Shown: positions 1-10,315, counted from the stretch's first letter. The stretch: 32,234 nucleotides of DNA from Marinilabiliaceae bacterium (GCA_027010905.1 JALVBA010000101.1:1-32234); one strand, 5' to 3'. Numbers and translations are program-made. Notes: generated from the letters alone by a model not told the origin.

Positions 1-46
1 GAATAGTCCTATAATACATATTACAAACATATAAAAACTGAAAATC

Positions 47-1411
47 ATGTTAAATAAATTCTTAAAATTATTATTAATAGAGTTAATTATTTCGATTGGA
101 ATCACTTATGCACAAACAGGGCGTGAGGATGGCTCAAGATACGGACACGGTAAAGACAGCATTAGGTGTTTGAAAAACCTATCGTTGTATAATGAGTACT
201 ACAAACAAAAGAACTTTCCCGATGCATTAGTCTATTGGGAACAAGTATTTGATGAGTGTCCAAAGGCTACTTCAAACATTTATTCTCATGGCGAAAAAAT
301 GTACAAAGCTTTGTTGGCAAAAGAGAAAGGTTCTGTAAAAAGAGAAGAGTATTACAATAAGCTGATGAGTATCTATGACCAGCGTATAAAGTATTTCGGC
401 AACTCTAAAAAATATCCGGCATCATATATTATGGGGAAAAAGGGTATGGCAATGCTTACGTATAAAAAAGATGATAAAGAGGTTATCCATGAAGCATCTG
501 AACTAATAAATAAAGCCATCAAGGAAAGAGGTGTGAAAACACAAGCTGCTGTTATCATTACATTCATGACCAATACTGTTACCAGGTATAAAGATGGAGA
601 TATTGACGAGATGATGGTTGTTGACAACTACAATACCGCATCAAGTATTATCACACAAAAAATTGCGGTAGCCAAAGGTAACAAGAAGATTGAATATGAG
701 GGGTTCAAAAAAAGAATAGACAAGTTATTCGCAAACAGTGGAGCTGCAAGTTGTGAAAACATTTCAAAAATATTTGGGCCTCAATTAGATGAACATGCCA
801 AAGACCTAGAGTGGTTGAAACGTACAAACCATCTGCTTGTTAGGGGGGGGTGCGATGAGACTCAGTTATTCTTTAACACCTCTGAGCTGCTTTATAAGAT
901 TGAGCCTTCATCATCGTCAGCGTATGGTTTATTCAAAATGAATTTGGAGACAAATAATATTGAGAAGGCAAAACAGTATCTGAAAGAAGCTATTGAAATG
1001 GAAGAAGATCCAGGTGCTAAAGCTAAATTCTATACTAAGCTTGCTTTACTATCTCTCTCCGAAAAGAAATATCAGGAGGTTAAATCCATTTCATTAAAAG
1101 CTATCAAATTAAAACCTGATTGTGGAACAGCTTACATACTTATTGGCAAAGCATATGCTGCATCGGCTAACACTTATGGTAAAAATGCATTTGAACATAG
1201 TACCGTCTATTGGGCTGCTGTTGATAAATTTGTAAAAGCAAAACGAGTAGATCCAACTAAAGGGGAAGAGGCTAATAATTTAATTAACATCTACTCGGCT
1301 CACTTCCCAAATAAAGAGGAGATATTTTTCCAAAAAGAGGTAGCTATCAGTGCTCCATATAAAATTGGCGGATGGATTAACGAAACTACAAAGGTTCGTG
1401 AAAGGAAATAG
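47..1411 (+). CDS. Secreted tetratricopeptide-repeat protein
   Basis: ORF of 454 aa with an N-terminal signal-like segment (MLNKFLKLLLIELIISIGITYAQ) and TPR-like helices (KAKFYTKLALLSLSEKKYQEVKSISLKAIKLKPDCGTAYILIGKAY). Confidence 0.8.
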   Translation: MLNKFLKLLLIELIISIGITYAQTGREDGSRYGHGKDSIRCLKNLSLYNEYYKQKNFPDALVYWEQVFDECPKATSNIYSHGEKMYKALLAKEKGSVKREEYYNKLMSIYDQRIKYFGNSKKYPASYIMGKKGMAMLTYKKDDKEVIHEASELINKAIKERGVKTQAAVIITFMTNTVTRYKDGDIDEMMVVDNYNTASSIITQKIAVAKGNKKIEYEGFKKRIDKLFANSGAASCENISKIFGPQLDEHAKDLEWLKRTNHLLVRGGCDETQLFFNTSELLYKIEPSSSSAYGLFKMNLETNNIEKAKQYLKEAIEMEEDPGAKAKFYTKLALLSLSEKKYQEVKSISLKAIKLKPDCGTAYILIGKAYAASANTYGKNAFEHSTVYWAAVDKFVKAKRVDPTKGEEANNLINIYSAHFPNKEEIFFQKEVAISAPYKIGGWINETTKVRERK

Positions 1412-1414
1412 ATT

Positions 1415-1996
1415 TTGAAACCTCATTTAACATACAAGAGAATCAATATACTTGAAACAGCAAGCCTTTTATTAGTGCTTGCTGTATCTGTTTTTTTGTT
1501 TTCGTGTAAGTCAAACAATCCAGAAGACATTAAAGCTCTGACCGAAAAACAGGATGAGCCCTCCATCACCATTGAAAATCTCGAAACAACAATACTCGAT
1601 TCAGGACTTGTAATACACCGGCTGATTTCTCCCCTTGTATTAAAATACAGTAACGCAGAAGAACCTTTTGACGACTTCCCCAAAGGATTGCTTTTCCTGT
1701 CGTATAGTAAAACAGGGCAGGTTAAATCCCAAATAAAATGTAATAATGCCCGCTATATTGATAAAACCAAACTTTGGGAACTAAATAATAATGTTGAAGC
1801 AATTAATACAAAGGGTGAGATATTAAATACTGAGCAGCTATTTTGGGATATGGGTAAAAAACTTATATATACCGACAAGCATGTTAAGATTACTACAAAA
1901 ACCAACACTTCAAACGGAATAGGGTTCGAGTCAAAAGAAAATATGTCGAACTACACAATTAAAAAATATACAGGAACATTTAATATTGAAGATTAG
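1415..1996 (+). CDS. lptC: LPS export ABC transporter periplasmic protein LptC-like
   Basis: TTG-start ORF 3 nt after the TPR gene; lipoprotein-like signal (LLVLAVSVFLFSCKSN); LptC-like segments (ELNNNVEAINTKGEILNTEQLFWDMGKKLIYTDKHVKITT). Confidence 0.75.
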   Translation: MKPHLTYKRINILETASLLLVLAVSVFLFSCKSNNPEDIKALTEKQDEPSITIENLETTILDSGLVIHRLISPLVLKYSNAEEPFDDFPKGLLFLSYSKTGQVKSQIKCNNARYIDKTKLWELNNNVEAINTKGEILNTEQLFWDMGKKLIYTDKHVKITTKTNTSNGIGFESKENMSNYTIKKYTGTFNIED

Positions 1997-2015
1997 AATA
2001 ACTCTCTACTTATAA

Positions 2016-3281
2016 ATGGACGAACTCACAATCATTATCTTTGCACTAATATTCTCTGCTTTTTTTTCAGGGTGCGAGATGGCGTACATTTCGTCCAACA
2101 AACTACTTATTGAACTAAACAAAAAGAAGTTTCCTTTTCTGGGAAAGATAATCGACCGGTTTATAAAAAATCCATCAGTATTTATTACTACACTACTTAT
2201 TGGCAATAATGTGGCGTTGGTAGTTTACGGTTTACAAATGGCTAAACTAATAGAGCCTGAATTAAGAGTCTTTATTGTTTCTGATACAATTGTATTACTT
2301 CTGCAAACAATTATCTCCACAATTATCATTCTTGTTACAGCCGAGTTTTTACCAAAAACGCTTTTCCGCATAAACCCTATTCTAGTTCTAAACCTTTTCG
2401 CCCTACCCCTCTCATTCTTCTACATCCTATTTTACCCAATAAGTATTACAACAATTTTTATCTCCAGATTGATAATGAAGAGTATTGCAGGAATAAACCT
2501 TACGCCACAAAAGGATGCACTCCCATTTGGAAAAGTTGACCTCGCTAATCTACTCTCGCAACACGAAAAAAAGAGCAAACAATCAACAGATATGCCGCAG
2601 GAGGTAAAACTGCTGAAAAACGCTATAGACTTCTCTAAAATAAAGATACGCGAATGTATTGTTCCCCGAACAGACATAATTACCATCGAAATTAATGAAA
2701 CACTGAAAGAACTTCAGAACAAATTTGTTGAAACAGGTTACTCGAAAATATTGGTTTACAAACAAAATATTGACAATATCATTGGCTATATCCATGTATC
2801 TCAAATGTTCAAAAACCCTAAACAGCTTAAAAATATTATCAGCCCTATATCTATTGTACCCGAATCGATGTCGGCACACTCTCTGTTAAAACAGTTTACT
2901 GATGAAAATAAAAGTATTGCGCTAGTTGTAGATGAATTTGGAGGTACTGCCGGAATTATTTCTCTCGAAGATATACTAGAAGAGATTTTTGGTGAGATAG
3001 ATGATGAGCATGACACAACAGACCATATTGAAGTAAAGATAAGTGAAACAGAATATAAATTCTCAGGTAGACTGGAGATTGACTACATTAATGAAAAGTA
3101 TAATATTAAGCTGCCGGAGATGGAAAATTATGAAACAATAGCAGGAATGATTCTCTACTATTTTCAATCTATACCAAAAATAAATGACGAAATTATCATT
3201 GAATCTTTCTCTATTAAGGTACTTGAAGCTACAAATTCGAAGATTGACTTGGTGAAAATCACTCTACTATCTCCTGATTAA
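2016..3281 (+). CDS. CNNM (DUF21)/CBS/CorC_HlyC domain membrane protein, hemolysin/GldE-like
   Basis: Hydrophobic N-terminus with SGCEMAYISSNK, CBS segment VPRTDIITIE...GYIHVSQMF, and VVDEFGGTAGIISLEDILEEIFGEIDDEHD typical of the family. Confidence 0.85.
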   Translation: MDELTIIIFALIFSAFFSGCEMAYISSNKLLIELNKKKFPFLGKIIDRFIKNPSVFITTLLIGNNVALVVYGLQMAKLIEPELRVFIVSDTIVLLLQTIISTIIILVTAEFLPKTLFRINPILVLNLFALPLSFFYILFYPISITTIFISRLIMKSIAGINLTPQKDALPFGKVDLANLLSQHEKKSKQSTDMPQEVKLLKNAIDFSKIKIRECIVPRTDIITIEINETLKELQNKFVETGYSKILVYKQNIDNIIGYIHVSQMFKNPKQLKNIISPISIVPESMSAHSLLKQFTDENKSIALVVDEFGGTAGIISLEDILEEIFGEIDDEHDTTDHIEVKISETEYKFSGRLEIDYINEKYNIKLPEMENYETIAGMILYYFQSIPKINDEIIIESFSIKVLEATNSKIDLVKITLLSPD

Positions 3282-3405
3282 TAAACCACTACTGTTATTT
3301 ATAACAATATTTTATCAAACTAAAAAAGGAACCTTTATACATAACTTTTTTTTGTATATTCGTACCCTGAAAATTCAAGCATATTTATATAATAATTATC
3401 ATACA

Positions 3406-5496
3406 ATGGCAACGTTACAGAAAATTAGAACCAAAGCAGGAGTATTAGTAGCTGTATTTATTGGGTTTGCACTTTTAGCATTCATCTTTACAGGTTTTTT
3501 TAAGTCGGGCAAATCAATGTTTAAGGGCTCACAACAGGAGGTGGCAGTAATAAGCGGCACGTCAATATCAATACAGGAATATCAGGCAAAATTAGACGAA
3601 CAGGAAGAGTTTGTGAAACTACAGTCAGGTCGCTCTTCACTGGATGAGCAGGAGACAGCCAAGGTTAAAGATCAAGTATGGAGACAATTGATTTTTGAAA
3701 CTATAATCAATAAGAAGGCTGAGGACTTAGGTCTTACCGTCTCTTCTGAAGAGCTTCTATCAATGATAACAGGGAGAGATGTTCATCCTATCATTCGTCA
3801 GATATTCACTAACCCTCAAACAGGAGTTTTTGATCAAGCTCAACTTATCAATTTCCTTAAACAGAAAGACAATGATCCTAAATCAAGTTTCTTCTGGAAT
3901 TATATAGAGAAACAAATTATCAACGAAAGAGTGAATGAGAAATATATCTCTCTACTAAAAAAAGGAATGTATGTAACTACCTCTCAAAGTAACATGGAGG
4001 CCAAAGCAAAATTACGTAAAGTAGATTTTGACTTCATTGCTAAACGATACACTTCAATTCCTGATAGTACAGTAAGCATCTCTGATGCTGAGATTGAGAA
4101 CTATTATCGTAAGAACATAACAAATTTCCAACAGGACGAGACTCGCGACATTGAGTATGTATCTTTCCCGGTAAAGCCTTCAGAGGAAGATAAATTAATG
4201 GCAAAGGAGTGGATTACCAATGCAATGGAAGTATTTGGCTCTAAAGATACAGACCCTACTCAATATGTAAAGATGAACTCTGATCAACCATACGAAGATC
4301 GCTATCTTAAGTCCAATCAATTAAGTCCTAAACTTCAGGATTTCATAAAAGGAGCTAAAATCAACGATCTGTACGGACCATATCTGAAGAATGAGGCCTA
4401 CACTCTCTCACGTCTTGTAGATATTAAACCTATGCCTGACTCTATTAAAGCACGACATATATTGATAAGAACAGGTGCTTCAAAAGAGGAGTTAAATGCA
4501 AAAGCCGATAGTCTGATTAACCTGATTAACAACAATGGTAACTTTGCAACAATTGCCAGAGCTAACTCCGAGGATCCGGGTTCTGCTATTAACGGTGGCG
4601 ATTTAGGTTGGTTTAAAGATGGTGCAATGGTTAAGGAATTTAATGATGCCTGTTTTAATGGTAAAAAAGGTGACATTGTAAAAGTTGAAACTCAATTTGG
4701 TGTTCACATCATCAACATTCAGGATAAAGGAACGCCAACCACAAAATACAAGATTGCCACATTAGTAAGAGATATTACTTACAGTTCAAAAACATATCAG
4801 AATGTATATTCAGACGCAACAAAATTTGCAGCACTGAACAACACCCCTGAAAAATTCAACAAAACTATCGAAGATGAGAATCTGGTTAAGAGATACGGGC
4901 GCGGAATTAAAACTACCGACAGAAATATCGGTTCGCTTAAATCACCAAGAACACTTATAAGATGGGCTTTTGAAAATGAGATTGGAAGCACATCTCCAAT
5001 TTATGAATTTGGCGACGAATTTGTGATTGCTGTACTTACCGGTAAAACAGAAAAAGGAGATGCTCCTCTGTCTGTTGTTAAAAATCAAATTAAAAGAGAA
5101 CTTTTAAAAGACAAAAAGGCTGAGATTATCATTGCTGATCTGAAAAATAAAGAGAAAGACATTTCAGATATCCAACAGCTAGCCGGCAAGCTTGATGTTA
5201 ATGTTCAGAAAGCTGAAGGCATAAGTTTTGCCGACCAACAGGTTGCAGGTGCCGGTATTGAGCCAAGCCTTGTTGCTCTGGCCACTAACAGCAAAACAGG
5301 TGAAATATCTGTTCCTGTAAAAGGTATCAACAATGTGTTTGTTGTAAAAGTAACAAACGAATCAACTGTAGAGGTTAACCCTGAGCAGGAGAAGAATCAA
5401 TTACAACAAAGCATAAACTATAAGGTTGACTACAGTATCTTCGAATCATTAAAGAACGAAGCTGAAGTAACTGATAACCGTATAAGGTTTTTTTAA
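3406..5496 (+). CDS. Membrane-anchored peptidylprolyl isomerase, PpiD/SurA-like with a rotamase (PPIC) domain
   Basis: ORF 3352-5496; ATG at 3406 preferred (MATLQKIRTKAGVLVAVFIGFALLAFIFTGFF = N-in TM anchor). Rotamase motif KARHILIRTGASKEELNAKADSLI...FATIARANSEDPGSAINGGDLGWF. Confidence 0.88.
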   Translation: MATLQKIRTKAGVLVAVFIGFALLAFIFTGFFKSGKSMFKGSQQEVAVISGTSISIQEYQAKLDEQEEFVKLQSGRSSLDEQETAKVKDQVWRQLIFETIINKKAEDLGLTVSSEELLSMITGRDVHPIIRQIFTNPQTGVFDQAQLINFLKQKDNDPKSSFFWNYIEKQIINERVNEKYISLLKKGMYVTTSQSNMEAKAKLRKVDFDFIAKRYTSIPDSTVSISDAEIENYYRKNITNFQQDETRDIEYVSFPVKPSEEDKLMAKEWITNAMEVFGSKDTDPTQYVKMNSDQPYEDRYLKSNQLSPKLQDFIKGAKINDLYGPYLKNEAYTLSRLVDIKPMPDSIKARHILIRTGASKEELNAKADSLINLINNNGNFATIARANSEDPGSAINGGDLGWFKDGAMVKEFNDACFNGKKGDIVKVETQFGVHIINIQDKGTPTTKYKIATLVRDITYSSKTYQNVYSDATKFAALNNTPEKFNKTIEDENLVKRYGRGIKTTDRNIGSLKSPRTLIRWAFENEIGSTSPIYEFGDEFVIAVLTGKTEKGDAPLSVVKNQIKRELLKDKKAEIIIADLKNKEKDISDIQQLAGKLDVNVQKAEGISFADQQVAGAGIEPSLVALATNSKTGEISVPVKGINNVFVVKVTNESTVEVNPEQEKNQLQQSINYKVDYSIFESLKNEAEVTDNRIRFF

Positions 5497-5507
5497 GAAA
5501 AATTTTA

Positions 5508-5546
5508 AAAAAAAGCGATACTCATTAACGGGTATCGCTTTTTTTT
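5508..5546 (+). terminator. Rho-independent terminator after the PpiD-like gene
   Basis: AGCGATAC (5514-5521) / GTATCGCT (5532-5539) stem preceded by an A-run and followed by TTTTTTT. Confidence 0.85.
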
Positions 5547-5832
5547 GTCTAAAGCAACTGACCGCTACACGATTACACCCTCCATCTCCGTAACAGAAAA
5601 CAGAAACAACCATCTGTAAAATTTATCTTTTTGGATAACTTTTGATTGTTAATAAGATTTTTGATGCCTCTATTTCAGCCCTTTAACCTGTTGAAACGGA
5701 CAACTTTCGCACTTTGCAAAAGAAAAAAGTTTGCCCAAAAAATTATCTATAGCTATATTGCACATAGCAAAGAAGAAGAAATCTACTATAGCTAATATAC
5801 AATTTATCAACCTATTAACAGAAAACAACACC

Positions 5833-8394
5833 ATGACAGTAAAAACCATCGACCTTAAATCTGATAAGATGAAAAAAGTGTACGCCCACGATGAGGCATT
5901 TGACTCTTCTCTGGAATATTTTCAAGGAGATGAATTGGCCGCTCGTGTATGGTTAAATAAGTACGCTTTAAAAGACGAAGACGGGATCTATGAATTAAAC
6001 CCGGACGATATGCATTGGCGGTTGGCTCGTGAAATTGCAAGGATAGAGAGTAAGTACCCCAACCCCCTGTCAGTTGAGGAGTTGTATGGTCTGTTTGAGA
6101 AATTCAAATATATTGTACCCCAGGGAGGTCCAATGTCAGGCATTGGAAACAATCAGCAGGTTGCCTCTCTGTCAAACTGCTTTGTAATAGGTAATGATGG
6201 AATTGCCGATTCTTACGGTGGTGTGATGAAAATAGATCAGGAGCAAGTACAACTGATGAAGCGCCGTGGTGGTGTTGGCCATGACCTTTCACACATACGA
6301 CCTAAAGGATCGCCGGTAAAAAACTCAGCTATCACATCCACAGGTATTGTTCCATTTATGGAGCGTTACAGCAACTCAACACGTGAGGTAGCACAAGACG
6401 GACGCCGTGGAGCATTAATGCTAAGTGTGTCGATAAAGCATCCCGACTCGGAGCAGTTTATCGATGCCAAGATGGAGCAGGGCAAAGTTACCGGAGCAAA
6501 TGTATCAGTTAAGATTGATGATGAGTTCATGGAGAGCGTTACTGAAAAAAAGCCATACAACCAACAATACCCTATCGACTCAAAAAACCCTAAGGTAAAG
6601 AGACAAACAGATGCCGGAAATCTGTGGAATAAGATAGTTTACAATGCATGGAAATCAGCTGAACCGGGCATACTATTTTGGGATACAATCATCCGCGAGT
6701 CGGTACCTGATTGTTATGCTGATCTTGGTTACCGCACTGTATCGACTAATCCATGTGGTGAGATACCTCTCTGTCCATATGACAGTTGCCGCCTTATCGC
6801 AATCAACCTCTTCTCTCATGTTGAAAATCCATTTACTGACAAGGCAAAATTTAATTTCAAGCTATTTAAGAAGAATGCCGGATACGCACAACGTATCATG
6901 GATGATATCATCGACCTCGAACTGGAAAAAATTGATGCTATAATTGAAAAGATCAACTCTGACCCTGAGCCTGAAACTGTAAAACGTGTTGAAGTTGAAC
7001 TTTGGGAGAATATCAGAAAAAAAGCCATTGAAGGTCGTCGTACCGGTGTTGGCATCACTGCCGAAGGTGATATGCTGGCCGCATTAGGTCTCCGATACGG
7101 AAGTGATATTGCAACCAGTTTCTCCGTTGAAGTACACAAAACTCTGGCACTGGCCGCCTACAGGTCTTCTGTAACAATGGCTCAAGAGCGTGGCGCTTTT
7201 CCAATTTATGACTTTGAAAAAGAGGTAAGCAATCCATTTATCAACCGACTATTTGAGGCTGACAAATCGCTTGAGGCCGACATGAAAAAGTATGGAAGAA
7301 GAAATATTGCACTTTTAACTATTGCTCCTACCGGAACAACAAGTTTAATGACCCAAACAAGTTCAGGTATCGAACCGGTATTCCTTCCCGTGTACAAACG
7401 TCGCCGAAAAGTTAACCCTAATGACCCTAAGGTAAAGGTTGATTTTATTGATGAAGTGGGTGATCACTGGGAAGAGTACGTTGTTTTCCATCACAAGTTT
7501 GTAACTTGGATGCAGGCCAATAATTATGATGTGACAAAGCAGTACTCTCAGGAGGAGATTGATGAGATGGTGAAAAAATCGCCATATTACAATGCTACAT
7601 CAAACGATGTAAACTGGCTGAACAAAGTTCGTATGCAAGGATTAATTCAGAAATGGATTGATCACTCCATTAGTGTAACAATAAACCTGCCTGAAGATGC
7701 AACTGAAAAGTTGGTTGGCGAGCTCTACGTTGAAGCATGGAAAAGCGGATGTAAAGGAGTTACGGTTTATCGTGACGGTAGTCGCTCAGGTGTTCTTATC
7801 GCCAACGACAAGAGTGAAGAGAATGAAGATAATGAAGATAACAAGTTTCCGCATAAACGTCCGCAGGTATTAAAGGCTGATGTTGTACGATTCCAAAATA
7901 ACAAAGTAAAATGGATCGCTTTTGTAGGATTGATAGGGGGTAAACCTTATGAGATTTTTACCGGATTAGCTGACGACGAGGACGGTATTTTACTCCCAAA
8001 AACCGTTTCGAGTGGTAAAATTATTAAAAACCGTGACAAAGATGGCATAAGCCGATACGATTTCCAATACACTAACAAACGGGGGTACAAAACTACTATT
8101 GAGGGTTTATCGCACAAGTTTGAGAAGGAGTTTTGGAACTATGCAAAACTTATCTCAGGAGTGTTGCGTCATGGTATGCCTATCGAAGATGTACTGAATC
8201 TGGTTTCAGGTCTGCAACTCGACAGTGAGTCAATTAACACATGGAAAAACGGTGTTGAGCGAGCTTTAAAAAAGTATATTCCAAACGGAACAAAAGCTAA
8301 AAAAGGACACTGCGAGAGTTGTGGCTCCGACAGCCTGATATATCAGGAGGGTTGCCTGATTTGCACAAGCTGTGGTGCTTCAAAATGCGGATAA
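5833..8394 (+). CDS. nrdJ: Adenosylcobalamin-dependent (class II) ribonucleoside-diphosphate reductase
   Basis: ORF 5731-8394 opens at a TTG; ATG at 5833 preferred (MTVKTIDLKSDKMKKVYAHDEAFDSSLEYFQGDELAARVWLNKYALKD). Class II RNR motifs SLSNCFVIG, NPCGEIPLCPYDSC, APTGTTSLM, and C-terminal zinc-type CESCGSDSLIYQEGCLICTSCGASKCG. Confidence 0.92.
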   Translation: MTVKTIDLKSDKMKKVYAHDEAFDSSLEYFQGDELAARVWLNKYALKDEDGIYELNPDDMHWRLAREIARIESKYPNPLSVEELYGLFEKFKYIVPQGGPMSGIGNNQQVASLSNCFVIGNDGIADSYGGVMKIDQEQVQLMKRRGGVGHDLSHIRPKGSPVKNSAITSTGIVPFMERYSNSTREVAQDGRRGALMLSVSIKHPDSEQFIDAKMEQGKVTGANVSVKIDDEFMESVTEKKPYNQQYPIDSKNPKVKRQTDAGNLWNKIVYNAWKSAEPGILFWDTIIRESVPDCYADLGYRTVSTNPCGEIPLCPYDSCRLIAINLFSHVENPFTDKAKFNFKLFKKNAGYAQRIMDDIIDLELEKIDAIIEKINSDPEPETVKRVEVELWENIRKKAIEGRRTGVGITAEGDMLAALGLRYGSDIATSFSVEVHKTLALAAYRSSVTMAQERGAFPIYDFEKEVSNPFINRLFEADKSLEADMKKYGRRNIALLTIAPTGTTSLMTQTSSGIEPVFLPVYKRRRKVNPNDPKVKVDFIDEVGDHWEEYVVFHHKFVTWMQANNYDVTKQYSQEEIDEMVKKSPYYNATSNDVNWLNKVRMQGLIQKWIDHSISVTINLPEDATEKLVGELYVEAWKSGCKGVTVYRDGSRSGVLIANDKSEENEDNEDNKFPHKRPQVLKADVVRFQNNKVKWIAFVGLIGGKPYEIFTGLADDEDGILLPKTVSSGKIIKNRDKDGISRYDFQYTNKRGYKTTIEGLSHKFEKEFWNYAKLISGVLRHGMPIEDVLNLVSGLQLDSESINTWKNGVERALKKYIPNGTKAKKGHCESCGSDSLIYQEGCLICTSCGASKCG

Positions 8395-8441
8395 AACATC
8401 AAACACCCTTATAATGGGGAACTACTTAATTTGGAAAATGA

Positions 8442-8471
8442 AAAAGCCGGTAACAGATGTTATCGGCTTTT
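8442..8471 (+). terminator. Terminator hairpin after nrdJ
   Basis: AAAAGCCGGTAAC (8442-8454) / GTTATCGGCTTTT (8459-8471), one G-U pair, U-rich 3' arm. Confidence 0.75.
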
Positions 8472-8547
8472 CTGTTTAAAATAAAATATTTATTATCATT
8501 TAACAATTCCAGATACAATATACCTTATTCATAGAGATACATTTTCT

Positions 8548-8555
8548 TATCTTTG
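8548..8555 (+). promoter_or_regulatory. Bacteroidetes -7 element (TAnnTTTG) for gltX
   Basis: TATCTTTG 15 nt before the gltX ATG at 8570; matches the Bacteroidetes sigma-ABfr -7 consensus. Confidence 0.55.
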
Positions 8556-8569
8556 CAAAAAAAATAACT

Positions 8570-10087
8570 ATGTCAGATAATAAAGTTCGTGTGCGATTTG
8601 CACCCAGCCCAACAGGGCCGTTACATATAGGTGGTGTCAGAACCGCCCTTTTCAACTACCTTTTTGCAAAAAAGAATAACGGCCAGTTCATCCTACGTAT
8701 TGAAGACACTGATCAGACCAGATATGTTCCGGGAGCAGAAGAGTATATTATTGAAGCTCTCGAGTGGTGCGGGCTGGAATTTGACGAAAAGCCGGGTACA
8801 AGCTGTGGCTTTGGCCCCTATCGCCAATCGGAGAGAAAGGATATTTACAAAACATTTGCTAACAAGCTAATAGAATCAGGACATGCCTACTATGCCTTTG
8901 ACACTGCCGAGGAACTGGATGCTAAAAGAGGTAAGTTTGAGAAGCAAAAGAGAGTATTCACATACAATGCTCAATCCAGAGTGGTAATGAGAAACTCACT
9001 ATCGCTACCCGAGGATAAAGTGAAGGAGCTGTTAAAAGGTGACTTTGTAATTCGCTTTAAAATGCCCGACAGTGAGGATATAGAGGAGGTAGATATGATA
9101 AGGGATAGAGTGGTTTTTAATACTCGCGACCTCGATGACAAGGTGTTGTTTAAATCAGACGGCATGCCTACATATCATCTGGCAAATATTGTTGATGATC
9201 ATTTTATGAAGATTTCATATGTTATTCGTGGTGAGGAGTGGCTCCCCTCTCTCCCACTACACATACTGCTTTACCGGGCTTTAGGATGGGACTCTCCCCG
9301 CTTTGCCCACCTACCGTTAATACTTAAACCAACAGGCAAAGGTAAACTTAGTAAACGCGATGGCGACAAAGCAGGATTCCCTGTCTTCCCTCTTAAATGG
9401 AAAGATCCAAAGACAGGTAAAACAGCCTCAGGCTATCGTGAAGAGGGGTACTTTCCAGAAGCATTTATTAATATGTTGTCGATGCTGGGGTGGAATCCGG
9501 GAACAGAGCAGGAAATTTTCACTCTTGAGGAGTTGACTCAACTATTCTCACTCGACAGAGTTAACAAGTCGGGAGCAAGATTTGATCCGGAAAAGGCTAA
9601 GTGGTTCAATCAGCAGCATCTGTTACAAAAAACGAACAAGGAGCTGGCTTCACTCTTTAAGGAGGAACTTACAGAGAGGGGGATCGAGGCAACTGATGAA
9701 TACACCGAAAAAGTTGTGGCGTTAGTAAAAGATAGGGTTGCTTTTGTAAAGGAGATTTGGGATCAGGCGAGCATGTTTTTCATTGCTCCCGATAGCTACG
9801 ACCCAAAGGTGGTCAAGAAACGCTGGAAAGGGGATGTGCCGGCTTTCATGGGTGAACTGACTAGCCACCTGCAAAATGTAGATGGTTGGAAAGGAGATAT
9901 GATTAAAGAGACAATCACTCAACTTATCGAAACCAAAGGTCTTGGATTCGGGCTGGTGATGAATGCGCTCAGGCTGGCTCTTGTGGGCGGTGGTTTTGGC
10001 TCTGACCTGATGACTATTGCTGAGATGATTGGGAAGAGTGAAACAATCGAACGAATAAAAACTGCTGTTGAGAAGATTGCAGTTTAG
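8570..10087 (+). CDS. gltX: Glutamyl-tRNA synthetase
   Basis: HIGH-type motif RFAPSPTGPLHIGGVRTALFNYLFA and KMSKS-type motif KLSKRDGD. Confidence 0.97.
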   Translation: MSDNKVRVRFAPSPTGPLHIGGVRTALFNYLFAKKNNGQFILRIEDTDQTRYVPGAEEYIIEALEWCGLEFDEKPGTSCGFGPYRQSERKDIYKTFANKLIESGHAYYAFDTAEELDAKRGKFEKQKRVFTYNAQSRVVMRNSLSLPEDKVKELLKGDFVIRFKMPDSEDIEEVDMIRDRVVFNTRDLDDKVLFKSDGMPTYHLANIVDDHFMKISYVIRGEEWLPSLPLHILLYRALGWDSPRFAHLPLILKPTGKGKLSKRDGDKAGFPVFPLKWKDPKTGKTASGYREEGYFPEAFINMLSMLGWNPGTEQEIFTLEELTQLFSLDRVNKSGARFDPEKAKWFNQQHLLQKTNKELASLFKEELTERGIEATDEYTEKVVALVKDRVAFVKEIWDQASMFFIAPDSYDPKVVKKRWKGDVPAFMGELTSHLQNVDGWKGDMIKETITQLIETKGLGFGLVMNALRLALVGGGFGSDLMTIAEMIGKSETIERIKTAVEKIAV

Positions 10088-10114
10088 CAGACATACAATA
10101 TAGTTTTAGTGACA

Positions 10115-10142
10115 GGGTGGCTTTTTTTAAAGAAAGCCACCC
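10115..10142 (+). terminator. Hairpin after gltX, possible terminator
   Basis: GGGTGGCTTT (10115-10124) / AAAGCCACCC (10133-10142), perfect 10-bp stem 28 nt after the gltX stop; no U-tract follows. Confidence 0.5.
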
Positions 10143-10166
10143 CATCAGCAGTCGTTAGATTCTGAC
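10137..10166 (+). repeat. 30-bp direct repeat, copy A
   Basis: CCACCCCATCAGCAGTCGTTAGATTCTGAC; 27/30 identical to 10379-10408 by manual comparison. Confidence 0.85.
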
Positions 10167-10315
10167 TCGGAATTTAATGTTGTTACACCTGATAATTTTA
10201 TTGAGTTCCTAGGGATGGAAGGTTGAACACCTATCGGTGTTCTCTTCTCTATTTTGACATTTCAATTCCGTATGTTTCACATACGACTATTTTTGTTCAA
10301 CCCTTTTCAAGGGTT
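10162..10315 (+). pseudogene. 3'-terminal remnant of a second AAA_14/DUF4143 ATPase gene plus its downstream hairpins
   Basis: In-frame translation of 10165-10227 reads DSEFNVVTPDNFIEFLGMEG*, matching the C-terminus of the intact ATPase (DSEFNIVTPDNFLEFL*). Homology continues through the two downstream hairpins to 10315, matching 11731-11886. Confidence 0.85.

Noticed and set aside
373-627. Antisense/overlapping ORFs in the track (e.g. 373-627, 2432-2686, 6644-6943, 6816-7139, 13111-13341, 20397-20759, 31041-31268)
   Set aside because: They lie inside strongly recognised genes on the other strand or frame, have low-complexity or codon-shadow composition, and match no family I recognise.
3352-3405. 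Extended N-terminus of the PpiD-like protein
   Set aside because: TTG start overlaps a promoter-like TATATTCG; the ATG at 3406 leads directly into the TM anchor.
5547-5832. Cobalamin riboswitch upstream of the B12-dependent RNR
   Set aside because: The leader was read for a B12-box/GCCACTG-type core; only a weak GCAACTGACCG string is present and no supporting structure was seen.
5731-5832. Extended N-terminus of NrdJ from the ORF start
   Set aside because: The extension begins at TTG with a lysine-rich, non-family sequence; the ATG at 5833 matches the expected start of family homology.
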